Shown: positions 1-6,258 of the stretch, piece by piece
Layout: each line of letters begins with the position of its first letter
Position numbering within the stretch: the stretch's first letter is position 1
NCBI GenBank assembly: GCA_964503685.1
Contig: CAZDAW010000085.1
Coordinates: 1 to 15,733, forward strand
DNA: 15,733 bases
From: CAZDAW01 sp964503685
GTDB taxonomy: Bacteria > Chloroflexota > Anaerolineae > Anaerolineales > Anaerolineaceae
Direction of reading: 5' to 3'
Made by a program: the position numbers and the translations under genes
Notes under the pieces: model-generated
What the model was told of the DNA's origin: nothing
Databases searched by the model: none
The model's input: the letters and a program-made list of their open reading frames with translations, nothing else

Positions 1-20
1 AGGCGGCCGGATGGCCGCCT
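1..20 (-). terminator. Probable terminator hairpin of the GH130 gene
   Basis: A perfect inverted repeat lies at the very edge of the window: an 8-bp arm (1-8, AGGCGGCC), a 4-base loop and the complementary arm (13-20). It sits 32 bases past the GH130 stop on the minus strand, where an intrinsic terminator is expected. The T tract that would complete it lies outside the window, so the call rests on the GC-rich stem and its position. Confidence 0.55.
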
Positions 21-52
21 TGTTCACCTGCACGAGAATTTTGGAGGGAGAT

Positions 53-1024
53 TTAGAGTTCCGAAGTCGTCCTGACAAAATCGAGGACGTCGTTGAGATA
101 GGTGAAAGCCAGGGCGGTGACGGTATCAGCTCCACCGTAATAGATGGCGATACGCCCGGTGGGAGGATCGTAGAGGGTGGCGCAAGGGAAGGCGACGTTG
201 GGTACATCGCCGACGCATTCGTAATAGGTTTGCGGCGAGAGCAGGTAGGGGCCGCCGCGGTAGATGACTTTCCAGGGCTGTTCCAGGTCAAGGAGGGCGG
301 CGCCGAAGCTGTATACGAAGCCGTTGCATGAGGTCAGCACGCCGTGGTAGAAGAGCAGCCAGCCTTCGGGAGTTTCGATGGGCGCGGGCCCGGCGCCGAT
401 TTTGGTGCTCTGCCAGCCGCCTTTCACGCCCATGACGTAGCGGTGGCAGCCCCAGTGAACCATATCGGGGCTCTGGCTGAGGTAGATATCGCCGAAGGGG
501 GTATGGCCGTTGTCGCTGGGGCGGTTGAGCATGACGTATTTGCCGTTGATTTTGCGGGGGAATAACACGCCGTTGCGGTTGAAGGGCAGCAGGGCGTTTT
601 CAAGGAAGTGGAATTTTTCAAAGTCGTAGGTGTAGCCGACCCCGATAGTGGGGCCGTGATAGCCGTTGCACCAGGTGATGTAATAGCGGTCTTCAAGCCA
701 GACGACGCGCGGGTCGTAGCGGTACTGGAAACGGCCGATTTCGGGGTCAGCGCAGACCCAGGAGATGGGATCGTTATCGAGTTTCCAGTTAATGCCGTTG
801 TCGCTGAAACCGCGGTTGAGGTTCATGTCGCGTTTTTTATTGTCGCAGCGAAAAACGCCGGCGAATTTGCCATTAAAGGGGACAACGGCGCTGTTGAAAA
901 TGCTATTGGAAGAGGGGATGAGGTTGCGAGGGATAATGGGGTTGGCGCTATAACGCCAGACGATATCGGAGCAGTCAGCCGGGCGCTCCTCCCAGGGAAT
1001 GTTTGGCAGGGTGGAAACGGTCAT
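53..1024 (-). CDS. GH130 beta-mannoside (mannooligosaccharide-type) phosphorylase
   Basis: Predicted cytoplasmic glycoside phosphorylase of 323 residues, the usual length for GH130. The family phosphorolyses beta-mannosides such as mannosyl-glucose or beta-1,4-mannooligosaccharides with inversion, releasing alpha-mannose-1-phosphate. Visible family features of the five-bladed propeller are RYDPRVVW with the likely catalytic Asp (D104), LNRPS (R168), KIGAGPAPI (208-216), FYHG (H227) and YYGGAD near the C-terminus. No signal peptide is present. I chose the ATG at 1024 because AGGAGG lies 9 bases upstream; the frame stays open to 1126, but that part overlaps the operator and both promoters. The gene is transcribed away from lacI and shares its operator (1112-1125), so it probably belongs to the same regulon. 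The subfamily and linkage cannot be fixed from motifs alone: mannosylglucose, 1,4-mannan or 1,2-mannobiose remain possible. Beside GH94 and GH1 genes, a glucomannan role is the best inference. Confidence 0.88.
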   Translation of the reverse strand: MTVSTLPNIPWEERPADCSDIVWRYSANPIIPRNLIPSSNSIFNSAVVPFNGKFAGVFRCDNKKRDMNLNRGFSDNGINWKLDNDPISWVCADPEIGRFQYRYDPRVVWLEDRYYITWCNGYHGPTIGVGYTYDFEKFHFLENALLPFNRNGVLFPRKINGKYVMLNRPSDNGHTPFGDIYLSQSPDMVHWGCHRYVMGVKGGWQSTKIGAGPAPIETPEGWLLFYHGVLTSCNGFVYSFGAALLDLEQPWKVIYRGGPYLLSPQTYYECVGDVPNVAFPCATLYDPPTGRIAIYYGGADTVTALAFTYLNDVLDFVRTTSEL

Positions 1025-1071
1025 GAGTGGGTGCCTCCTGTAATTTTTAAGAATTGAATTAGAAAAAGTAG

Positions 1072-1100
1072 TTGACTCCTGCTTGAAAAGTATGTATAAT
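1072..1100 (+). promoter_or_regulatory. Promoter P1 for lacI
   Basis: TTGACT at 1072-1077, a 17-base spacer, and a perfect TATAAT at 1095-1100 give a strong sigma-70-type promoter on the plus strand. Transcription would start near 1107, just before the operator at 1112-1125, so a bound repressor would sit at about +6 to +19. The leader to lacI would be about 120 bases. The promoter lies inside the 5' untranslated part of the opposing GH130 gene. Confidence 0.7.
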
Positions 1101-1111
1101 AAATTCGTAAT

Positions 1112-1125
1112 TGGGAGCGCTCCCA
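1112..1125. promoter_or_regulatory. CelR-type LacI operator, O1 (perfect palindrome)
   Basis: TGGGAGCGCTCCCA is a perfect 14-bp palindrome with the central CG typical of LacI-family operators. The same sequence is the established operator of the cellobiose-responsive repressor CelR of Thermobifida fusca. It covers the start region of the plus-strand promoter P1 and abuts the -10 box of the minus-strand GH130 promoter, so one bound dimer could shut both. Confidence 0.88.
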
Positions 1126-1133
1126 TTATACCA
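1125..1133 (-). promoter_or_regulatory. Extended -10 promoter of the GH130 gene
   Basis: Read on the minus strand this is TGGTATAAT: a perfect TATAAT (1130 down to 1125) with the TGn extension. No good -35 box is seen, which is common for extended -10 promoters. Transcription would start near 1118, inside operator O1, leaving a leader of about 90 bases to the GH130 ATG. Confidence 0.6.
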
Positions 1134-1151
1134 CAAAATACAGGCGGAAAG

Positions 1152-1181
1152 TTGAAATATTGCGGTTTTTTCCCTTATATA
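1152..1181 (+). promoter_or_regulatory. Possible second lacI promoter P2
   Basis: TTGAAA (1152-1157) and TATATA (1176-1181) are separated by 18 bases. The match is weaker than P1, but the distance from the -10 box to the degenerate operator at 1194 (12 bases) is almost the same as from P1 to O1 (11 bases). This shared geometry is the main support. Confidence 0.35.
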
Positions 1182-1193
1182 GCTGAAAAATAC

Positions 1194-1207
1194 TGAGAGC
1201 GCTACCA
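1194..1207. promoter_or_regulatory. Degenerate CelR-type operator, O3
   Basis: TGAGAGCGCTACCA differs from the perfect operator at two positions and keeps the central GAGCGCT core. It lies 18 bases before the lacI ATG, where a weaker site would allow autoregulation of the repressor or pairing by looping with O1, which is 82 bases away centre to centre. Confidence 0.6.
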
Positions 1208-1225
1208 ATAACCGGGAACCGATTA

Positions 1226-2254
1226 ATGTCCAATCTTACACTTGAAGATATAGCCAGGCAAGCAGGGGTATCACGTTCGACTGTTTCACGTGTGGTCAAC
1301 GAAGAGCCCAATGTACGTGATGACGTGCGCAAGCGGGTTTTGGAAATTATACAAAGTACCGGTTATCATCCGCATGCGGCAGCGCGTACACTGGCTTCGC
1401 GCCACTCGTGGACGCTTGGTTTTGTCCTGCCGCACAGCGTCAGTTTCTTTTTCACTGACCCCTATTATCCCCACCTGACAAAAGGCGTAGCCCAGGCGTG
1501 CAACCAGTATCTCTACACATTGGCGCTCTTCCTCGTCGGAACGAAGGAGGATGAGGAGACGATTTTTCCGCGTGTTTCGCGTAAGGGATTGCTGGATGGC
1601 GTCCTTATACAATCGGGTCATCACGGCGACCAGCAGCTCATCAACCTTTTAGCAAAAGCGGGAATACCGCTGGTCATTATTGGACGGCCATACTCTACTG
1701 ATGGGGGCGTCACCTACGTGGATGTGGATAACAGCAATGCGGCATACAATGCGGTCAATCATTTGATTCGCCTGGGCAATAAGCGAATCGGGACGATTAC
1801 CGGCCCGACCAACAGTACGGTGGGCATTGACCGCAAGGAAGGTTATTTGAGGGCTTTAACCGAGAGAGGGTTGGGAATCGATGAATCGTTGATCACAGAG
1901 GGCGATTTTACAGAAGCCGGTGGATATTATGCCATGCAAAAATTGCTGCCGGCCAGGCCGGATGCCATTTTTGCCGCGTCGGATGTCATGGCTATTGGCG
2001 CCATGCGCGCCGTTCGTGAGGCTGGACTGCGCATTCCGGAAGATATCGCATTCGTAGGATTTGACGATTTGCCGCTGGCAACGTTATCCGACGTTCGTCT
2101 GACGACAGTCCGGCAACCGGTGGTTCAATTCGGGTTTAAGGCTGTGGAAGTTCTCATCGATCTGATTGAAAATGGCATCGAACCGCCCCGCCATATCATC
2201 ATGGATACTGAGTTGATTATTCGTGAATCGTGCGGCGCATCTCGGAGGAAATAA
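1226..2254 (+). CDS. LacI-family transcriptional repressor, CelR-like
   Basis: A full-length LacI/GalR-family regulator of 342 residues. The N-terminal helix-turn-helix (about residues 4-24) contains LEDIARQAGVSRSTVSRVVN, followed by the hinge segment HAAARTLAS, which inserts in the minor groove in this family. The rest is a periplasmic-binding-protein-like effector domain, ending with the typical FVGFDDLPLA and TTVRQP stretches. The ATG at 1226 starts right before the helix-turn-helix; only a weak GGGA lies upstream. The perfect operators on both sides (O1, and O2 at 2289) match the known CelR site, so cellobiose or a related short beta-glucan or mannan oligosaccharide is the likely inducer. 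It should control GH130, its own gene and the transporter/phosphorylase operon. The family assignment is secure; the effector is inferred. Confidence 0.93.
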   Translation: MSNLTLEDIARQAGVSRSTVSRVVNEEPNVRDDVRKRVLEIIQSTGYHPHAAARTLASRHSWTLGFVLPHSVSFFFTDPYYPHLTKGVAQACNQYLYTLALFLVGTKEDEETIFPRVSRKGLLDGVLIQSGHHGDQQLINLLAKAGIPLVIIGRPYSTDGGVTYVDVDNSNAAYNAVNHLIRLGNKRIGTITGPTNSTVGIDRKEGYLRALTERGLGIDESLITEGDFTEAGGYYAMQKLLPARPDAIFAASDVMAIGAMRAVREAGLRIPEDIAFVGFDDLPLATLSDVRLTTVRQPVVQFGFKAVEVLIDLIENGIEPPRHIIMDTELIIRESCGASRRK

Positions 2255-2277
2255 CAAAGCATAAGTGGTCTGTTTTT

Positions 2278-2306
2278 TTTACTCAATTTGGGAGCGCTCC
2301 CATAAA
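2278..2306 (+). promoter_or_regulatory. Candidate promoter of the transporter/phosphorylase operon
   Basis: TTTACT (2278-2283) and CATAAA (2301-2306) are 17 bases apart and lie on the two sides of operator O2. Each box matches consensus at only four of six positions, so this is a weak call. If correct, the repressor would bind between the -35 and -10 boxes and directly exclude RNA polymerase. Confidence 0.35.
2289..2302. promoter_or_regulatory. CelR-type LacI operator, O2 (perfect palindrome)
   Basis: A second exact copy of TGGGAGCGCTCCCA lies 34 bases after lacI and about 120 bases before the binding-protein gene. It is the only operator seen before the whole downstream cluster, so transport and cleavage genes are probably induced together. 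Confidence 0.88.
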
Positions 2307-2330
2307 GAGTAGCTCGCAATTATTCAGCAG

Positions 2331-2340
2331 AAGGAGGTGA
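2331..2340 (+). promoter_or_regulatory. Orphan Shine-Dalgarno sequence in the operon leader
   Basis: AAGGAGGTGA is fully complementary to the usual 3' end of 16S rRNA, yet no start codon lies at a working distance after it. The binding-protein gene has its own site, AAAGGAG at 2411-2417. It may be a ribosome standby site, a remnant of a leader peptide, or chance. Confidence 0.35.
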
Positions 2341-2424
2341 AGGCATAGAGCGAACATATTAGCTAGCAGATAGTTTCCAGATCGTTTCTTTTGTTAATCA
2401 AATTACTTCAAAAGGAGAAAGACA

Positions 2425-4212
2425 ATGCGTAAGTTAGCCTTAACTGTTCTAAGTTTGATGATTCTTACCAGCCTGCTTCTGACAAGTTGCGCTACAACTG
2501 CTCCTACACCAGAAAAAATCATTGAGACGCAAGTTGTCGTGCAGACCCAGGTCGTGCAGCCAACTCCGGCGCCTGAAGAAGTAACCTACGCCCGTAACGA
2601 AACTCTGTACACCGGAGGGAAGCAATGGGGACCGCCAACAAGCTGGAATCCTTTACAGCAGGGTTCGTATGCAATGGGTGTGATCGGGCTGTGCTACGAA
2701 ACGCTGTTCCTCTATGATCCTATTAAAGACGAATACATTCCATGGCTGGCTGAAAGCGGCGAATGGCTTGATGACAATAACTATCAGTTGAAACTGCGCT
2801 CGGGCCTTACCTGGTCTGACGGCGAACCGCTGACTGTTGATGATGTCGTATTCACTTTCGAACTCGGCAAAAAATTCCAGTCAGTTTACTACAGCACGCT
2901 GTGGAATTTCCTGGGCTCAATTGAAAAAGTTGATGACAATACACTGAAATTTGTCTTCAATACCCCTCAATATCAGGAATGGGCAAACCGCCTGTACGGG
3001 GTAGCCATTCTCCCACAGCACCTGTGGAAAGACCTCTCAGAAGAAGAAGCTGTCACTGGCGCCAACCAGCCTCCAGTTGGTTCAGGCCCCTTCCTTTATG
3101 ACACAGCCGATCAGAGCAAGATGGTCTGGGTACGCAATGATAACTGGTGGGGGATCAAGGAACTTGGTTTGAGCATTGCGCCCAAACGTATCGTTGATAT
3201 TGTCAACAGCAGCAACAATGTTGCGCTCGGCCAAGTCATTCAGGGTCAGATTGACCTCAACAATAACTACCTGCCGGGTATTGCCTCGGTTGTCAACGGC
3301 GGGTACGGTATTTCAACATACTATCCAGAACCCCCGTACATGATGTCTGGTAACACCGCCTGGTTAGTGATGAATCTGACCAAGAAACCGATGGACGATG
3401 CAAAATTCCGCAAAGCGATTGCCTACGCGGTTGACGTGAACGAAATTGTCACCAAAGACTACGGCAATCTGGTTCTGCCGGCCAACCCGACTGGTTTGCT
3501 CCCGATGTGGGATCAATTTGTCGATCAGGATGTGGTCAGCAAATTAGGTTTCAAGTATGATCCTGAAGAATCGAAGAAGATTCTTGCCGCCGCCGGCTAT
3601 AAAGATGTGGATGGCGATGGCTTCGTCGAGGCTCCTGATGGGTCCAAGATCGAACTGCAAATCGGCGTTCCGAATGGTTGGTCTGACTGGATGGTTGCAA
3701 TTTCGATCATTTCCAAGAACCTCAAGGCAGTTGGCATCAACGTTGAACCGGTCTATCCTGATTACGGTGCGCTCACTGAAGGGTTGTATTCCGGCAATTT
3801 CGACATGGTCATCAACAACGATGCACAGATGTCAAACAGTGTGTACTACTATTACTACTACATTTTCTATCACCCCATCAAAGAGTTAATGATCAGCGGC
3901 ACCGGCAACTATGGCCGATACGAGAATCAGGAAGCCTTTGATCTGGTTGATAAGCTCAACGCTACTAAAGTCGATGATATCGAAGGCATGAAGGCGATCA
4001 TTTCCCAGCTTCAGACGATCCAGTTGACTGATATGCCCATCATTCCGTTGTGGTATAACGGTGTGTGGTCGCAGGTCAGCAATGCAGTCTGGACGAACTG
4101 GCCGTCATCTGCCGAAGGCGCTCCGCATTACGTTCCGGCCACCTGGAACGGATACTGGAACCTGGGCGCAATCAAGATGCTCACCGAAATCAAACCAGTG
4201 GCAGCTCAATAA
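2425..4212 (+). CDS. Lipoprotein substrate-binding protein of an Opp/Dpp-type ABC transporter (SBP family 5)
   Basis: A 595-residue extracellular binding protein anchored as a lipoprotein. The signal peptide ends in the lipobox LTSC with Cys22 as the lipid attachment site. A V/Q/T/P-rich linker (about 35-50) then leads to the SBP family 5 domain, with features such as WNPLQQGSY and LKLRSGLTWSDGEPLTVDDV. This family holds oligopeptide binders but also sugar binders, for example the cellobiose and mannan oligosaccharide transporters of Thermotoga. A D-x-D-G-D-G loop (394-402), common in the family, resembles a calcium site. Six consecutive tyrosines (474-479) followed by I-F-Y are unusual; aromatic residues often stack on sugar rings, though a binding role is only a guess. 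The start is fixed by AAAGGAG 7 bases upstream. Context (CelR operator before it, GH94 and GH1 after it) points to cello- or gluco/mannooligosaccharides rather than peptides. Confidence 0.92.
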   Translation: MRKLALTVLSLMILTSLLLTSCATTAPTPEKIIETQVVVQTQVVQPTPAPEEVTYARNETLYTGGKQWGPPTSWNPLQQGSYAMGVIGLCYETLFLYDPIKDEYIPWLAESGEWLDDNNYQLKLRSGLTWSDGEPLTVDDVVFTFELGKKFQSVYYSTLWNFLGSIEKVDDNTLKFVFNTPQYQEWANRLYGVAILPQHLWKDLSEEEAVTGANQPPVGSGPFLYDTADQSKMVWVRNDNWWGIKELGLSIAPKRIVDIVNSSNNVALGQVIQGQIDLNNNYLPGIASVVNGGYGISTYYPEPPYMMSGNTAWLVMNLTKKPMDDAKFRKAIAYAVDVNEIVTKDYGNLVLPANPTGLLPMWDQFVDQDVVSKLGFKYDPEESKKILAAAGYKDVDGDGFVEAPDGSKIELQIGVPNGWSDWMVAISIISKNLKAVGINVEPVYPDYGALTEGLYSGNFDMVINNDAQMSNSVYYYYYYIFYHPIKELMISGTGNYGRYENQEAFDLVDKLNATKVDDIEGMKAIISQLQTIQLTDMPIIPLWYNGVWSQVSNAVWTNWPSSAEGAPHYVPATWNGYWNLGAIKMLTEIKPVAAQ

Positions 4213-4225
4213 TATGCTTTAGATA

Positions 4226-4265
4226 CTGCCCCTCCTGCCGTAATTGGGGGAGGGGCAGCGTTTTT
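4226..4265 (+). terminator. Attenuating terminator between binding protein and permease genes
   Basis: A perfect 10-bp GC-rich stem (4226-4235 with 4249-4258) and a 13-base loop are followed within two bases by five T. It starts 13 bases after the binding-protein stop, and no new promoter is evident before the permease gene. It most likely acts as a leaky terminator that makes the binding protein more abundant than the membrane parts, a common arrangement in ABC importers. Confidence 0.8.
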
Positions 4266-4294
4266 AACAACTCCTCTTTCAATAAGGAGCGAAC

Positions 4295-5290
4295 GTGAAA
4301 CGATATTTTGGTAGAAAATTAGTAATTTACCTGCTCACTTTTTTTCTGGCGGTGACAATCGATTGGATGATCCCGCGATTCATGCCTGGCAACCCGGTTT
4401 TAAATTTGCTTTCGAGGGCGGGAGCGTATCATGCAGAGGCAGCCGAATTGATGTACGGTTATTTCACCGCTGCATTTGGGTTGGATCTGCCTTTGTGGCA
4501 ACAATACCTTAATTTTTGGGTTGCGCTTTTCCATGGCGACTTCGGGATCAGTGTTTTTATGTTCCCGCAGCCGGTTATGAAAATCATCGGGAAAGCAGTG
4601 CCGTATGACGTGATTTTGTTATTACCTTCCATATTGTTAAGCTGGTGGGCGGGAAATAAATTCGGCGCTTATGCGGCGCGGTCAAAACGATTAGATAATA
4701 CGTTGTTGCCTGTCGGTTATATTTTGACAGCAACACCTTATATGTGGCTCGGCATTTTACTCGCCTGGGCGTTTGGGATTATTTTGAAGATATTTCCTAT
4801 TGCAGGCGCATACAGCTTCTCAATGGTTCCGCATTGGTCGTGGGCGTTTGCATGGGATTTTTTGAAACACTGGTTTTTGCCATTTGCTTCACTGTTCATG
4901 GTTATGTTTGGCGGTTGGGCCATCGGTATGCGGAATATGATTATTTATGAACTCGAAGCAGATTATGCCCACTATCTGGAAGCGCTTGGGGCGCCCAGGT
5001 CACTCGTGCGGAAATATGCTTATCGAAATGCGATCCTTCCTCAGCTCAGTGGACTGGCATTACAACTTGGCGTGATTGTTGCAGGCGCCATGTCAACGGA
5101 GATTGTATTCTCGTACCCTGGAATTGGGTACTTGCTTTTGATGGCCATTCAAAATCAGGATTATTTCCTGATCCAGGGATGCTTTTTCTTTATCATTATT
5201 GGTGTCTTGTTAGCTAATTTCTTGATTGATATTGCTTATATTATTGTAGATCCCAGAACCCGAAAAGGGATGCAAGGGGAAAAAGCATGA
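4295..5290 (+). CDS. OppB/DppB-type ABC transporter permease
   Basis: A 331-residue inner-membrane permease with the DppBC fold. The first membrane helix (about 8-28) is followed by a long external segment and five further hydrophobic helices. The EAA-type loop that docks on the ATPase is visible at about 219-249 (EADYAHYLEALGA followed by RNAILP). The C-terminal part has the family stretch FSYPGIGYLLLMAIQNQDY. Translation starts at GTG (4295) with AAGGAGC four bases upstream; the spacing is short but no better start exists. Its stop overlaps the next permease start in ATGA, so the two are translationally coupled. It would form the channel with the OppC-like partner for the sugar bound by the upstream lipoprotein. 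Confidence 0.93.
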   Translation: MKRYFGRKLVIYLLTFFLAVTIDWMIPRFMPGNPVLNLLSRAGAYHAEAAELMYGYFTAAFGLDLPLWQQYLNFWVALFHGDFGISVFMFPQPVMKIIGKAVPYDVILLLPSILLSWWAGNKFGAYAARSKRLDNTLLPVGYILTATPYMWLGILLAWAFGIILKIFPIAGAYSFSMVPHWSWAFAWDFLKHWFLPFASLFMVMFGGWAIGMRNMIIYELEADYAHYLEALGAPRSLVRKYAYRNAILPQLSGLALQLGVIVAGAMSTEIVFSYPGIGYLLLMAIQNQDYFLIQGCFFFIIIGVLLANFLIDIAYIIVDPRTRKGMQGEKA

Positions 5291-5461
5291 CTAATCAAAA
5301 GAAAACGAATGAACTTATTTACTTCGCCTTGCGGAATAATAAACTGCGGATTGGGTTAATTGTAATTTTGTTTTTCGTCATCCTGGCGCTGGTTGGGCCT
5401 ATGTTAACGAAGTATCCATTAAATGATTTCGTCGGCGCAGGAGCTATGCCGCCTTCATCCG
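5287..5461 (+). CDS. OppC/DppC-type permease, N-terminal fragment cut by assembly gap
   Basis: The first 58 residues of an OppC-like permease, starting at the ATG of the ATGA overlap with the oppB-like gene. It has a short cytoplasmic N-terminus rich in Lys and Asn and the first membrane helix (about 22-38). It then runs through TKYPLNDF and stops at a run of ten N. Residues 26-58 align with the first 33 complete residues after the gap (25 of 33 identical), so the two fragments overlap instead of continuing one another. The fragment is therefore either the start of a separate permease whose remainder is missing, or the result of a wrong scaffold join. Apparent coding past the N run in this frame is meaningless because the gap length is arbitrary. 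Confidence 0.85.
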
Positions 5462-5471
5462 NNNNNNNNNN
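5462..5471. other. Assembly gap (ten N)
   Basis: Ten unknown bases inside the OppC-like permease region. The flanks (5362-5460 and 5474-5572) encode the same protein segment but share only about 65 of 99 bases, so they are paralogous or from different genomes, not overlapping reads of one sequence. A round gap of ten is probably a placeholder, and the true distance is unknown. Confidence 0.98.
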
Positions 5472-6256
5472 TCGTTTTATTATTCTTTGTTGTCCTTGCG
5501 ATTGTTGGACCAAAACTTACCAAATACCCATTGAACGATTTTATCGGGATGGGCGCTACGCCGCCATCGGCTGAATACTGGTTCGGGACAACAGCCTACG
5601 GACAGGATGTATTCACGCAGTTTGTTTACGGCCTGGGCACGACGTTTATCATCGGGATTGTGGGGGGAGGAATAGCCACGATTATTGGGATGCTGGTTGG
5701 ATTCATTGCGGGTTATCGGGGTGGAATCGTCGATGAAATTCTCAATGTGCTGACCAACATTGTGCTGACATTACCCTCTTTTGCCTTGCTTTTAATCATG
5801 GCTGCTTATCTGAAAGTAAGAGGGATTATGATAGAAAGTATTTTCATCGGGCTGACTACCTGGCCCTGGGCGGCGCGGGCTATCCGCGCTCAAACCTTCT
5901 CTTTAGGTTCAAGAGATTTTGTAGACCTGGCCCGGCTCAGCGGAATGAAAACACTGAAGATCGTTTTCACTGAAATTGCGCCCAATATGATGTCCTATCT
6001 CTTTATGACTTTTATTCTCGAATTTGGCGGCGCCATCTTGACGGCTGCCACGCTTGATTTCGTTGGGCTTGGGCCAACGCAGGGCGTTTCGTTGGGTCTG
6101 ATGATGAACTGGGCAACCATCGGCGGCTCACTCTTGCTGGGTATGTGGTGGTGGTTTGTTCCGCCAGGTCTGGCCATAACGGCCATTGTTGGCGCTTTGT
6201 ATGTCATGAATGTGGGCCTGGACGAAGTTTTCAATCCTAAACTCAGGGAGATGTAA
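5472..6256 (+). CDS. OppC/DppC-type permease, C-terminal part after the assembly gap
   Basis: About 260 residues of an OppC-like permease, lacking only the N-terminal ~25 residues before the first membrane helix. After helix 1 it has EYWFGTTAYGQDVFTQFVYG, the family's typical approach to the core domain. The membrane core follows, with the EAA-type loop ARLSGMKTLKIVFTEIAPN, which contacts the ATPase. The C-terminus (NVGLDEVFNPKLRE) is also typical. The next gene starts two bases after its stop, and AGGGAGA inside its last codons serves as that gene's ribosome-binding site. It would pair with an OppB-like permease, but whether its partner is the one at 4295-5290 depends on what the gap hides. 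Confidence 0.9.
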
Positions 6257-6258
6257 AC

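Noticed and set aside
1025..1126. N-terminal extension of GH130 to an ATG at 1126
   Set aside because: It would read through the lacI promoter and the operator. The ATG at 1024 has a strong AGGAGG at 9 bases and gives a normal GH130 N-terminus.
2271..2280. T8 tract as terminator of lacI
   Set aside because: No stable hairpin precedes the T run.
4977..4990. Operator-like TGGAAGCGCTTGGG
   Set aside because: It has four mismatches to the operator and lies within the oppB-like coding region, where it codes for conserved EAA-loop residues.
5423..5473. ATG at 5423 as start of the right-hand oppC
   Set aside because: The frame only links to the downstream coding part through the ten N, whose number is arbitrary. 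The stretch before the gap in this frame is a shadow of the left oppC fragment.
5472..5574. Continuation of the left oppC frame past the gap
   Set aside because: The residues after the gap in that frame do not look like a permease. The true coding frame after the gap is the one that ends at 6256.
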